Assembly (NCBI RefSeq): GCF_002775205.1
Contig: NC_036456.1
Span: forward strand, 20,733,968 to 20,797,967
DNA: 64,000 nt
Reading direction: 5' to 3'
Origin: Xiphophorus maculatus
Taxonomy: Eukaryota > Chordata > Actinopteri > Cyprinodontiformes > Poeciliidae
Every line of letters starts with the position of its first letter. The stretch's first letter is position 1. Shown one piece after another: positions 1 through 12,000 of the stretch. The notes beneath the pieces were generated by a model that was given only the letters and a program-made list of their open reading frames with translations, was not told the origin of the DNA and searched no databases. The position numbers were made by a program, and so were the translations under genes.

Positions 1-119
1 ACAAACTGTATTTGGACTGTTGGAGGTAAAACTGTAAAATATTGAGCTAGTTATCAGTACTGGACCAAAGAAAGCAAGACTTTAAAACTGAGACACTTTT
101 GATGAGTCAGATAGACTCA

Positions 120-196
120 ACAAACTTTAACAGCAGGTGCATGGGGCCCAATTTAGTTTTTTGTCATGGGGCCCAAGATTCCTGGCAACGCCCCTG
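120..196 (-). mobile_element. Probable hAT-type DNA transposon end
   Basis: Read on the minus strand, the sequence from 196 begins CAGGGGCGTTGCCAGG and continues with GGGCCCCATGACAAAAAAC. CAGGGGCG termini are typical of fish hAT elements. The other end lies left of the window, so no target duplication can be checked. Bases 200-407 are ordinary corin intron with nothing recognisable. Confidence 0.4.
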
Positions 197-407
197 ATCA
201 GGACATTAATTATTCAAGATTTAAAAAGAATCATTTTCAGTTCATCAGCCTGGTTTGGGTCAGATCTTCTCTAATAAGTTTAAATCTATCAGGTTGTTTA
301 AGATCAAAGTACTTTGATGATCTGAAGCTTAAAGGTTGAGTCTTAATTTCTCATGTTTGAACAGAGGAAAGAAGAGCAGAGATGAGTGAAATGCAGAGAT
401 GTCTCAC

Positions 408-1496
408 TCTGCTCCCGGCCGCAGTGCTCTTCGTCGCTGCCGTCCTTGCAGTCGTCCTCGCCGTCGCAGCGGAAAGCCGAGGGAACGCACTGACCGTTCC
501 TGCACTCCAGCAGGCCCTGGCTCCTACAGGCTGCGGACACAAACAGAACCAGAACCGGGTTTCTGCCGGGTGGAACCAGAACACCCCGACCCAGAACTCA
601 TGTTTCTGACAGGAACTCACAGCAGTTGGTCTCATCACTTTTGTCCAGGCAGTCGTGGTCTCCGTCGCAGATCCAGTCCCTGGAGACGCAGCGTCCGTCC
701 CCACAGCGGTGCTCCCGGGACAGGTCACACACTGAAACACACACACACAGAAACACACACACACAGAGAAACACACACACAGACACCCCAACACACAGAA
801 ACACACACACACACCCCAACACACAGAGAAACACACACACACACCCCAACACACAGAAACACACACAGAAACACACACACACAGAAACACACACACACCC
901 CAACACACAGAAACACACACACCAGTTACCACCAGGATCCAGCAGGCTGTTTTCTCCTGCTGCTTTCCCCTCTCTGGCCTCCAGGTGGCAGTCTGTCTGC
1001 TCTCTCCTCTCTGTTTCCTGGTTGGTTCAGGTTAAAGGTTAAAGGTTAAAGGTTTCCTCACCACAGTTCAGTTCGTCGCTCAGATCTCCACAGTCATCAT
1101 AACCATCGCAGACCAGAACCGGACTCAGGCAGCGGCCCGTGTTGCACCGAAACTCTTCATCAGGACATTCTGCAACAGAGACAGACCATCATCATCCTCA
1201 CAGTCTGACCCGGTCCAGATTCGGTTCAGATTATTTATTCTGGCCCTGATCCTCCACCGCGGCTCCGTCCAGCGGTTCTGACGGACCCGAAATTCCTGCA
1301 GCATGAAGGTAGGGGTCAGGGAGAGGTCAGGAGAGGCGTTCCCACGGCAACACGCTGATGTCACACACACAGGAAGCCCCACCCTGCTGTCAGCCAATCA
1401 ATTACCAGCACACACATCACCATGGCAACGGGCTGAAAACTTCCCGTGCTTTTTAAACAAGAGACAATCAGTGTGTGTGTGTGTGTCTGTGTTGGG

Positions 1497-1539
<43 letters not shown>

Positions 1540-1556
1540 TGTGCGTGTGTGTGTGT

Positions 1557-1643
<87 letters not shown>

Positions 1644-4600
1644 CTCACCGCAGTGTGTCTCGTCGCTCCAGTCGTCACAGTCGTTGTAACCGTTGCACAC
1701 CAGTTTCTGAGGGACACAAATTCCAGTCGCACACAGGAAGTTGTCCTTCCCGCCGCACACAGCTGCCGACCAATCAGAGAGCAGACAGACAGGTGATGTC
1801 ATGGTACCATGTGACGGTTTACCTGCAGCAGCAGCAGGTGTGGTCGTGACTCACAGGGTTTTCCCTTGACCTGACGGGGTGAGAAACAGGCAGGAGGCGT
1901 GAGGACGCTGGTTGCCACGGGCGACGGCGATGACGACGGCGATGAAGGCGATGAAGGTGATGAAGGTGACGAGACGTTCTTGTTGAACTGGGAGCATCGC
2001 AGGAAGTCGGGCCAGGAGGCGTTAAACATCTGCAGGACGGGTTCACAGCCTTCTCTGGCCGCCTCACAGAACGACGCGCAGGGCAGAACCACCTTCCTGC
2101 AGGAGCACAGCGGGTCAGAACCCGGACAGAACAGAACCAACAGGACCTGGAGGGAACCAAACCGACAGGACCTGGAGGGAACCGAATCAATAGAACCCGG
2201 ACAGAACAGAACCAACAGGACCTGGAGGGAACCGAACCAATAGAACCCGGACAGAACAGAACCAACAGGACCTGGAGGGAACCGAACCGACAGGACCTGG
2301 AGGGAACCGAATCAATAGAACCCGGACAGAACAGAACCAACAGGACCTGGAGGGAACCGAACCAATAGAACCCGGACAGAACAGAACCAACAGGACCTGG
2401 ACAGAACAGAACCAACAGGACCTGGAGGGAACCGAACCTAGATCTCTGGTGGTCCGTTTGGCCAAAGTTTCATTTCGACTCTAACTCTAAGCTGGGACTA
2501 AATGAATCTCAGGTCCAGTCATTCGCTGATGATGCTCTCATGTTTACCGGTTTTAAATCTAAATGTTTTCACATGTTGTCTTAAGACACATTAGTTTGAC
2601 CAACAGCTGATCGTCCCGGTAACTGGCTGAAGGATAAACTCTAGAGTTTATCCTTGGAGAGAGGACCCTGGATCAGATGTGAAGCAGTTCAAGAACAACC
2701 AAAGCTCAGGCCGTCGGCTAACAGGAAGTCGCTGCATCATCCATGTTCTCCACAGCGACGCCATCTTTAACCCTTTCATGCATGAATTATGATCCTTTGT
2801 GTCAGAATTTTTTTTCCATTTTTAAAAAAAATTTTCTTAAGGCATAAAAAAAGGTAGGAACTTTTGTTTGTAAAAATTATTATTTTTAATTTTTTTATTT
2901 TTATGTGATGAATTGTAATTTTGTCCAAATACAAAGTTGTTATTTGAAAAATACATCAGTAGTATTGTTCCTTAGGGGTTATCTGATGTCATAATATTTT
3001 TTTTACTTGCAAGAGTCGTCTACAGTAGAAGGAGGGACCGGGTCGGTTCTCATGCTTTTTTGTCTGTCGGCCATATTGTATTTAACAAAAATAATTTCTT
3101 GCATTTGCAGCTGATGGCCAGTAGTTGATGGTATATTTTATGATGCATTAGTGTCCACTTCAGTGGTCTGTGTGCATTTATAACATAAAAATCCACAGGA
3201 AGCACAAAAAAATGGCTTTTAGATAGCTGTCCACTGTAGTGACCACTATGCATGAAAGGGTTAAACCGCTGCTGAACAGGAACTATTGACCCAGAACCCT
3301 AAACATTGTCCTACGGAGCCAGAACTGAAGGGAACCCAGGAGCTGTTCAATAAAATCAGACAAACGGCATACCGACCCAAACCAAACGGACCTGATCAGG
3401 AGAACATCAGATAGAGCACATAACAGCAGTTTTAAAGTCCCTCCACTGGCTCCCTGTAGCTCAAAGAATAGACTTTAAAATACTGTTGTTAGTTTATAAA
3501 TCACTGAACGGCTTAGCACCACAATACATTAAAGATCTGCTGTTGTTGTATCAACCTTCCAGACCTCTCAGGTCTTCCGGTTCTGGTCTGCTCTGCATCC
3601 CCAGAACCAGAACCAAACGAGGAGAAGCAGCTTTCAGCATCTATGCACCACAAATCTGGAACAAACTTCCAGAAAACTGTAAAACAGCTGAAACACTGAC
3701 TTCTTTTAAATCTAGACTAAAAACCCACCTGTTTAGGATTGTATTTGAAACGTAATCAATTACAAATTTATTGATGGAACTTGACTTAATGATTGATTCT
3801 ATATTGCATTGTGTTTCTGTGTTTGTAATGATGTAAAGCACTTTGAAATGCCTTGCTGCTGAAATGTGCTATACAAATAAAATTTGATTGATTGATTGAT
3901 TGATTCCTTTGAGGATCCATTAATCTAACATCTAGCAGCCTGTCCTGTCAGTTGTCATGGTAACCAGGACATTTAAACCTGCTGACCCAGCAGTAACTGA
4001 TTTCTAACAGGTACTGGTTCTAGTCTTGGGTTCCAGGTCATAGATCCATCTGGACCGGGACGACCAGATGCTCCCAGCTCCATTAGATTCACATTCTCTG
4101 GAGCAGAACTCAGAGGTCAGAGGTCATGTGGAGTTGAAGCTACTGTTACTGACGGTGTGTGTGTTTGTGTAAATGTGTGTGTTCTAATTTCAGACGGTGT
4201 GAGTGTGTTATTCTTGGTCCTGAACTCCCAGCTGCCGGATCGTTTTCTGTCCCAGCAGCTGCTGGGGGACGGCGCCTTGCAGGGCCGGATCTACTGGGGT
4301 GGCAATGGGGGGGCAGTGTCCACCCCTGCTGAGGGCCCTGCCACCCCTGCTGCCACCCCCCGCTGCCACCCAGCTGGCGACGATAAATTCAATAAATAGT
4401 TATGGCATTAAGCGCATGAATCTCTTTTTTCCTTCCACATTGAATGCAACACAATGTAACCTGACACCTACTGCTGAGCAGCAGGAAGTGAAGGACAGAG
4501 CGCGAGGCAGCAGCATTAATATATATATATGGATATATATTACTGGACTGGACATCAGTGACTCATCCTGCGCCACTGCTGTTCATTGGGTCAGAAATAT

Positions 4601-7600
4601 CGGTGGTCAGGAAAATACCACAATCATGCAAAGAATCAGAAAAAAGATCACAATATTTAGCGGCTAATTCAACCATATGACAGCCATAGATAACAAGGTT
4701 CAAAGGTTTCACATTTAACAGGTGAGGAAAAAGTTTTAATTTATTAAAAAAGTGAGCAGTAAGCTAGTTATGCTAGGCTAACTTGCTAGCTGCTATTGAC
4801 TCTGATAACCGTAACATGCTGCGCAGTTCGCTGTGTTTTGGTTCCGTTAGCACTAAAACAGGACAAGCTGCTCACCAAGTCATCAGTAGAGCAGGAGTTT
4901 AAATCAGCTAATCTGTGTTCAGGCCAAAATAGATTAATAATCACAATATAGACATCAAGCCTGACAGCATAATGTAACAGACTGGATGTTCTGTTTGGTG
5001 GTTCTGATACTTCTTTGTGTGGGAAACGTTAGTTTCTGGTATTGATTCCCCTGATAGGTTTGAACATAATCTCTGCTGGTTGAACTGTTGTCTGTCGGTT
5101 GTGAGAATGAGAGCTGTTTGGATTTCATAGCAGAGCGACTACATATCCCAGCATCCTTTGGGGAACCATCAGCAGGTCTCTAGGATAAACGGTCTTACCT
5201 GCTGTTGGTCCCGTCGGCCTCCAGACACTCGGGCAGCGCCAGCGAACAGCCGAACAGCAGGATGTGTCTGTAGCAGGAGAGTCTGCTGAGGTAACTGAAG
5301 AACCTGCAGCACAAAACGCCCGGGTTCAGGTCCAAACCCGCCAGAACCGCCCAACCGACCCGCTCCGAGGTTAAGAACCACTGACCTGAGAAACAACAAC
5401 AACCCAGCAAACTGGAAACATTTAATCCATTTACAGAAAGATGTTTAGGATCCATCAGAAGCTTCAGTGATTCTGAACCCAGTTGACCCAAAGATGAGGA
5501 ACCAGAACCAGAACCTGCTGATGTTTCAGTCCAGTCAGTTCAGCTCCAACAGAAACCATCTCTACCTGCAGTATTTGTCCTGATGTCATGACCCAGAGGG
5601 AAAGCTAACTAAAAACTAAAAACTAAAAACTTTATTTAGCTGAAGGCTCAGGAGACAACCAATCAGATTAGAGCTCATGAATTTATCTGTAACATTATTT
5701 TAGGGGAAGCTAAGTGCGCTAAATGTTTTCAAAGTTAGCAAAAACGCTAAAGTGCTAAATTAAAAATTAGCTTCGCTATTAGCAGAAGTGTGCTGAGTCA
5801 TGTCAGTGTGAACTGGTTACCTTAGCAACATGTCGACCTCTGAACTCTTCACCACGGCGACGGAGGAGGACAACCAGGTCTGATTGTAGGGCAGCATGTG
5901 GCACTGAGGCTCCAGGACCAGCTGACACCGACCTGCAGGAACCAGAACCAGAACCAGAAGGACGAGGCTGCAGCTCCAGGAACAAATTCATGGAGAGAAT
6001 GAGCCTGTTGACCAGCAGGGGGCGCCACCACCCGGCTGGTCTGCCTCAGTTCAGGCCTGATTCTGCGCCATCAGCCTGACCTTTGACCCCCTGAATGTTT
6101 TCTGCAGAGTAACTATGCTAGCAGAGAAGCTAACGCTAACCTCCAATCACAGCCTGATGCTGCAGAACCTCAGAGGACCCGGTCCAGTCTGGTCCGGTTC
6201 TGCTCAGCAGCTTTGAACATCTGCAGGTTAAACATCCACTGAGTCTGATGAGCTCCCAGCAGCCAATCAGAGCTCGGCTCCCAGCAGCCAATCAGAGCTG
6301 AGGACAGAGCCAGGCTCATTAGCATTCACCTCCATGTCCCGTTGAGACAGAGACACAGGAGGACAGCAGAGGCACGGAGACGAGGGGAATCTTAAATCAA
6401 TCGATCATCGATCAGAAATAAACTCTGCTCTGTTTGCTGCTTATGGACCTGAACCCAGACCCGGTCCAGGTCCTGCTGGTCCACCTGTGTCCCCACAGAG
6501 ACAGACGGACTCAGCAGAGGACAGCGGATCAGAATTCAGCTCAGAACTTTATTGGATCAACAACACAGACAGGAAGTGGCTGCAGCCCTGAAGGATTCTG
6601 GGAATCGTTGTCTTCCAGCTCTGCTGCTCCTGAAGCTCTACAGCACAGGAGTCAAACTCAAGGCCCGGGGGCCAAATCTGGGCCCCTGTAGCTGTTTATG
6701 TGGCCCTTCAGACTCCAGATGACACCAATAAATCCTCACAGTTTTTCACAAATCAGCAAAATTCACAAAATCAACAAATCTCCATTTTTTCTGGCTTTAC
6801 TGCAAACTTTTTCCAAATTGGTGAGAAAGTTTGGTGCCGGCTGCATCAGTCTTTGGTTCCCTGGTTTTATAATCCATCATGGACCCGAGTCACAAAACGT
6901 CCCACTGAACGTCTTCCATCCATTTTCTGACCCTGGTGGGTCGGGAGGTTCTGGTGGGAGATTAACGTCTCACATCATCACAGATATCAGAAAACCTCCT
7001 GACCAACATTTCCTCTTTGGCACCAGAACATCTGTGATTTTGATTCAAAACAACCAATCAGAGAATAATGAGGAAGATCGATTATTGATTTATTAATGAT
7101 TTTTATCAAACATTCAGATTGTTGATGTTGACGCCCTGCTACAGGTAGGCTTACCTGCGTCCGGCGCCGGGGTGGAGCTGCTGGCCGGCCCGACGGTGCT
7201 CAGTGATGTCACCGAGGCCAGCCAATCAGGAAGCCCGGTGGGCGGAGCCTGAGAGGCGGGCGGAGCAGCAGGTGTGCTCTGGCTGTACGCTACCTGTCCC
7301 ACCTGGCTCCTTACCGAGGCCTTGGAGGGGGACGCTGTGCTGTTGCCATGGTAACCATGGCTGCCGTTGGAGAGGAGGAGCCTGGAGTCCAGGGGGGCGC
7401 CGCCGAAAATACCTGAGGGGAGGCAGGGAGGGGTCAGAGCGGGACCCGACCAGAACCGGAACCGGAACCAGAACCAGAACCAGAAGATGAACCAGAACCA
7501 GAACCAGACCTAGAACCAGATCTAGAACCAGAACCAGATCTAGAACTGGAACCAGAACCAGAACCAGAAAATGAACCAGAACCAGACCTAGAACCAGAAC

Positions 7601-8034
7601 CTGAACCAGAACCAGACCTAGAACCAGATCTAGAACCAGAACCAGATCTAGAACTGGAACCAGAACCAGAACCAGAAAATGAACCAGAACCAGACCTAGA
7701 ACCAGAACCAGACCTAGAACCAGAACCAGACCTAGAACCAGAACCAGAACTAGAAACAGAACCTGAACCAGAACCAGACCTAGAACCAGATCTAGAACCA
7801 GAACCAGACCTAGAACCAGAACCAGAACCAGATCTAGAACCAGACCTAGAACCAGAACCAGAACCAGAACCGTAACCAGATCTAGAACCAGAACCAGAAA
7901 ATGAACCAGAACCAGAACCGTAACCAGAAAATGAACCAGAACCAGAACCAGAACCAGAACTAGAACCAGAACCAGAACCGGAACCAGATCTAGAACCAGA
8001 ACCGGACCCAGAACCAGAACCAGAACCAGAACCT

Positions 8035-8072
<38 letters not shown>

Positions 8073-11000
8073 CTCTCTGTATCAGAATCAGGTTTTTTCT
8101 GCATTAATTTCTGTTTTCAGTTTTTTGCTTCCTGACATTTTATCAAACCCACAAAGAAACAAAAGGGCCCGAAAAGCCGGACCTGTTACCATGGCGACCC
8201 GGCTGAGTGTTTTTGGTGAAATCAGAGAATATAAAAATAAATGAGTCATTGACAGATCTGCTCCTCTTCCTCACTGACGAAGGTTTCTGGAGAAAACGTG
8301 AAAACCTTCATCATCATCATCATCATCAGTTACTGATCAAACTCTTATAACTAAATAAAATGTAACTTTGAAGTTATTTTTGTCTTATAGTTACTAAGAT
8401 ATTTGCACCAGAAACCTGATCAAATGTTGATCTACAGAAAACAAAACCAGATTCTGGATGTTTGGAACAGTTCAATGAAACTATTGATTTATTTCTTATT
8501 TCTGATCAGCTTAGAGCTCAGACTGAATCACTGCCTCTTTGGATGCTATGCTAACATGCTACATGTTTCACTGTATGCAGATGATACTGGCCTCCCAGTA
8601 ACAGGACAAGCAGGAATAAAACCAGTAACTCTCAGGTCCAGATCAGCTGATTGAAGGTCAGAACACGAGTTCTGCTCCAGAACCTCAGTCCTGATTTCCT
8701 CCGTTTGGTTTTAACTCCAGAACCGAAGATACTTTACTGCTTTATGTTCATAAATATCTTATTAATGTCAGGTTTTAGGATTGTGTCAAAGTTCACTGAG
8801 GTCATACAAGCGGGACAAGGTTATAAAGAACCAGCTGATTACTGCTGCCCCCTGCTGGTCAGGAGGCCTAACTGCAGTCTGTCCTTGCAGCAGCAGCAGC
8901 AGATCATCATGGTGAACTTTCTGCAGGTTTAGTAGAGCAGGTATCTGTTCACTAAACTCCCTGATGGTCCAGATGGGTTGGTCCACAGAGGTCAGGGGTC
9001 AGTTGGTGGTTTGCTGACCTTTGGCGGCTCTGTGGATACATTTATTTTCTGAGTGTATTTTCAGAGATCAAATCAGAGGAACATCTGCTGAGCATCTATG
9101 GCAACAGGAGCTGCTTTGTCCTGCTGCTGGAGCGAAGGCTGGCGGCGGCAGAGACACGAGCAAGAGGAGGAGGAGGAGGAGGAGGAGAGGCGTCACGCAT
9201 CATTAGGCGTCTAATGGAGAGACTCCATGAGGGAGGAGGAGCAGCAGGAGATACAGAGCAAGAAAAGATTAAAAACGACAGGAGAGGAGGATGAGGGAGG
9301 ACAGCAGCGTCTGTTTCACTACCTGCCTAAATGTTTGACATTCCTTCACTGAGCCTGGCTCTGATTGGCTGAGGGACTCCCCGCTGTCATGGCGACCAGA
9401 TGAAGCACGCACAGAGAAACAGAAACACGGCGTTAAATCAACACGGCATGTGTGTCATCCCACCTCCTCCACCTCCTCCACCTCTCTGTCCTCCAGCAGA
9501 AGAACTGGAGATGGAGGGATGAAAGAGAAGAAGTGAGGAAAACAGGGGAAGGATGGTTGGTGGGTTGAAGAAAGGAGGAAAACTGATGGAGGGACAGAAA
9601 GTGGAAGAATGAAGAAACGGTTGAAGGAAAGAAAAGAAACAATAAATGTAGAAAGAAAGAATAAAAAATGACAGGATGAACTGGAGTGAAAACATGAACC
9701 TGACACGTTAACCCTCCTCTCCCTCTGTGGTTCTGACCCGGTGCTGCGGTTCGGACCCCCTCCCCCAGGTGTGGCCCCTACCTGTCAGGGCCAGGCCCAG
9801 CAGCAGCAGCAGCAGCGCCCCCAGCAGGCTGACGGTGGGAACCAGGATGTAGAGCAGCAGCAGCCGCAGGTGATTGGAGGAGCCCAGATCCTTAGGACAC
9901 GCCCCCTGGTCCATCCCGGCCTCCTGGGGGGGGGGGGAATCATCATCATCATCGTCATCATCATCATCACCATCATCATCACACCGTCTATTTATACACT
10001 CAGAGTTTCCACTGGTGAAGTTATTTTAGAGGTGAAGAGACGAGGAGACACTCAACACCCCAACACACACACACACACACACACACCCACACTACACACA
10101 CACACACACCCCCACACTACACACACAAACTGCAACACACACACACACACACACACAGTACACACACACTGCTGATCCCTCTGATCCTCCTGCGGTCAAT
10201 AAAATGATTTATTTACTTCCTGTGGCGTTTCACCTGCAGCTGGAACAACGAGATTAATAATCTGGTTTAATCTGATTCACTGATCCAATATTAGACCATC
10301 AGAACCGATCAATAATCAGTCAGACCCTAAAATCTGATTTAAAGACAGAAACATTTAACGGCTCCAAGCTGCTGATTAATTCATTCATCATAGAAATACG
10401 ACACAGAGGATATTAATTATATTAATTATATTAATTATATTCTCTGCAGCAGTTTAATTATCTTTATTAAAATAAAACAATGCTGGTGTTACATTTCTGA
10501 TTAATATGATTAGTTTCATATTTCTTCCTGTTTCTACCCCATAATAAACTGTATTTATGGGTTTTTATTCCCAGTATGGAAGAAAATTATTTCAGAGTTT
10601 TTGGTTCTCAAAAGGCAGAAAATATTAATTATTTAGTTTTTTAGTTTGTTTTTAATAAATAAAAAGTTTAAAATCTACCAGAATCACCTGATTAAAGGAA
10701 GACTATGTTTACTAATATTAGACAGTCAGTATATTTAAATAAATACATAAAATATTTATAATATATAAATAAAATAAACAATAACTAATAAAAATAAACA
10801 TATGAATAATAAAAGTAAATGAATAAAAATACAAATTGCTTAGTAATAAAAATAAATAATAATCTGATGCAGGTTTCTGTCTATTCTGGTCAAATTAATG
10901 TTAAATTGATGAAATTTTAATTAAACGGATTCACAGGAAAATTCGCGTTTATGCTGTTTTATCAACAAATGACATCCACTCTGATGTTTTATAAGTTTTA

Positions 11001-11546
11001 TTCCACTGAATGAGTTTAGCTTTAATTGGAGCAGATTAAGTCCTCAGTGAACCTGCAGAGCTGCTGCTATAAATCAGATTATTTCCGGGTTTAACGGGTT
11101 TTAACGGCTGTTTGACCGGAGAGAAAATTAACCAGAACAATGGCTGATTATTGTTCTGATATTTAAGATTTATTTTGGTTTCAGGTCGGAAACTGATTAC
11201 AGAAACAGCAGAAATCGAGTTGAAACCACAGAATAATAACATGAGGTTAAAAAAGTAAAGTAGCAATAAAGAGCATCTTTTCACTTAAATATCCAGATTA
11301 TTAGTTTAACTTCAGGAAAACCGGTTTGAGTTTTTAGGCTGAATCTGTCAGATTTAGATGCTGAATAATTAGAGATTAATTTATAAAGATAAAGTCAGAA
11401 TAATAACCGAACATCTGGGCTAAAGTAGCTGCGATGCTGAACCGGAGGCAGAGGACAGAGACACGGACACGGACACGGACAGGACTCACCGCCGGCGCTC
11501 CGCTGAAGGTGACACCCGGGAAGGTCTCCCTCGGAGCGGACAACAT
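408..11546 (-). CDS. corin: Corin (atrial natriuretic peptide-converting enzyme), N-terminal part, 10 exons, runs off the left edge
   Basis: Type II membrane serine protease that cleaves pro-natriuretic peptides at the cell surface. Exons in transcript order: 11490-11546, 9782-9923, 7155-7412, 5821-5932, 5199-5303, 1855-2096, 1649-1762, 1062-1169, 621-731, 408-530; phases fit at all junctions, giving 457 residues. Residues about 40-65 are a leucine-rich signal anchor. A Ser/Thr/Pro-rich stem follows, then frizzled domain 1 ([38 protein letters not shown]) and four LDLR-A repeats, one per exon, each ending in the calcium-binding DxxDxSDE pattern (for example [16 protein letters not shown]). 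Frizzled 2, later LDLR-A repeats, the scavenger-receptor domain and the protease lie beyond base 1. The start at 11544-11546 is the only Met that splices in phase to the anchor exon and lies in a CpG-rich stretch. A Ser-Pro run in exon 6 is unusual. Domain order and synteny make the identity nearly certain; the exact start is less sure. Confidence 0.93.
727..921. repeat. (CA)n-rich interrupted microsatellite in corin intron
   Basis: Runs of ACACAC interrupted by GAAA and CCCA, directly upstream (in transcript sense) of the LDLR-A 3 exon acceptor. On the transcript strand it reads as a GT-rich tract feeding into the TTTCAG acceptor. Long open frames through it are repeat artefacts. Confidence 0.9.
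1470..1644. repeat. (GT)n microsatellite next to a corin splice donor
   Basis: Almost pure GT dinucleotides, (CA)n on the transcript strand. It starts immediately past the donor of the LDLR-A 1 exon (donor at 1648), leaving only GTGAGCT before the array. Confidence 0.95.
2108..2440. repeat. Minisatellite (ACAGGACCTGGAGGGAACC-type units) in corin intron
   Basis: Repeats of about 20-40 bp built from AACCAACAGGACCTGGAGGG and CCCGGACAGAACAGA modules, upstream of the frizzled-linker exon. Ordinary non-coding tandem repeat; several frames remain open by chance. Confidence 0.85.
2480..2600 (+). repeat. Possible non-LTR retrotransposon RT shard (ADD motif)
   Basis: A short stretch translates as SFADDALMF, resembling the catalytic (F/Y)ADD block of LINE reverse transcriptases. 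No flanking domains are readable, so this is a weak call. Confidence 0.3.
2771..3260. mobile_element. TTAA-flanked MITE, piggyBac-like, 490 bp
   Basis: TTAA lies at 2767-2770 and again at 3261-3264. The element begins CCCTTTCATGCAT and ends with its exact complement (ATGCATGAAAGGG), a 13 bp terminal inverted repeat. TTAA target duplication plus CCC termini is the piggyBac signature. There is no transposase ORF; the interior is A/T-rich. Confidence 0.75.
3425..3905 (+). mobile_element. 3' end of an L2/CR1-type LINE
   Basis: An open frame to 3755 encodes [27 protein letters not shown] and [14 protein letters not shown], the conserved C-terminus of L2/CR1-group ORF2. Its 3' UTR ends in CTATACAAATAAA followed by tandem TTGA repeats at about 3880-3905, as in fish L2-like elements. 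It is 5' truncated, the common outcome of target-primed reverse transcription. Confidence 0.75.
3906..5198. other. Corin intron, no gene seen
   Basis: Contains short GT runs (about 4155-4180), a G/C-rich block at 4260-4380 that may be a DNA-transposon fragment, and a short TA run near 4521. No conserved coding frame was found on either strand. Confidence 0.6.
7445..8075. repeat. Hexameric CCAGAA-type satellite block
   Basis: About 630 bp of ACCAGA/ACCTAGA/GATCTAGA variants in corin intron 2. It generates a long artificial Leu/Val open frame on the minus strand. CCAGAAC is also scattered through the whole window, so this is probably a local expansion of a common genomic motif. Confidence 0.95.
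8540..8625 (+). repeat. LINE reverse-transcriptase fragment
   Basis: Translates as [24 protein letters not shown] is the catalytic block of L2/RTE-type reverse transcriptases. Only this shard is recognisable. Confidence 0.45.
9924..11489. other. Corin intron 1: simple repeats and A/T-rich DNA
   Basis: Holds a poly-G tract and (ATC)n at 9925-9980, interrupted (CA)n at 10055-10170, and A/T-rich sequence to about 11400 with no coding signal. The first exon side becomes abruptly GC-rich after 11500. Confidence 0.7.
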
Positions 11547-11645
11547 GAGCTGCTGCTGCCGGCCGCGGAGCCCGAGACCATGGCTCTGCCGGCGGGGAGC
11601 TGCAGCTGGCGGGGGACTAGCGGGGCGGAGCGCGGGGGCTCCGCC
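11500..11645 (-). promoter_or_regulatory. CpG-rich start region of corin
   Basis: A GC-rich, CpG-dense stretch covers the first coding exon and its 5' leader, in contrast to the A/T-rich intron beside it. It is the likely promoter-proximal region. No TATA box was identified. Confidence 0.45.
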
Positions 11646-12000
11646 CACTGCACACACACTGAACACGCACTGAGAACACACACTGGACACACACTGAGAA
11701 CACAAACTGAGAACACACACTGAACACACACACACTGAACACACACTGAGAACACACACTGAACACACACTGAACACACACACACTGCACACACACTGAA
11801 CACACACACACTGCACACACACTGAACACGCACTGAGAACACACACTGAACACACACACACTGGAAACACACTGAGAACACACACACTGGGAACACACAC
11901 TGAACACACACACACTGAACACACACTGAACACACACACTGAACACACACTGAGAACACACACTGGACACACACACTGAACACACACTGGACACTGCTCT
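11646..12000. repeat. ACACACTGAACAC minisatellite upstream of corin
   Basis: About 350 bp of 11-16 bp units mixing CACACACTGA with ACACACTGAGAACAC, directly upstream of the corin first exon. Each unit holds a GAACAC/GAGAACA half-site-like motif. Long Cys/Val open frames here are artefacts. Confidence 0.9.

Noticed and set aside
1361-1802. His-Thr-rich open frames
   Set aside because: Produced by the (CA)n array; only the LDLR-A exon at 1649-1762 is real coding sequence.
7226-8104. 292-codon minus-strand open frame rich in Leu-Val
   Set aside because: It is a translation of the CCAGAA hexamer satellite and overlaps the real corin exon in another frame.
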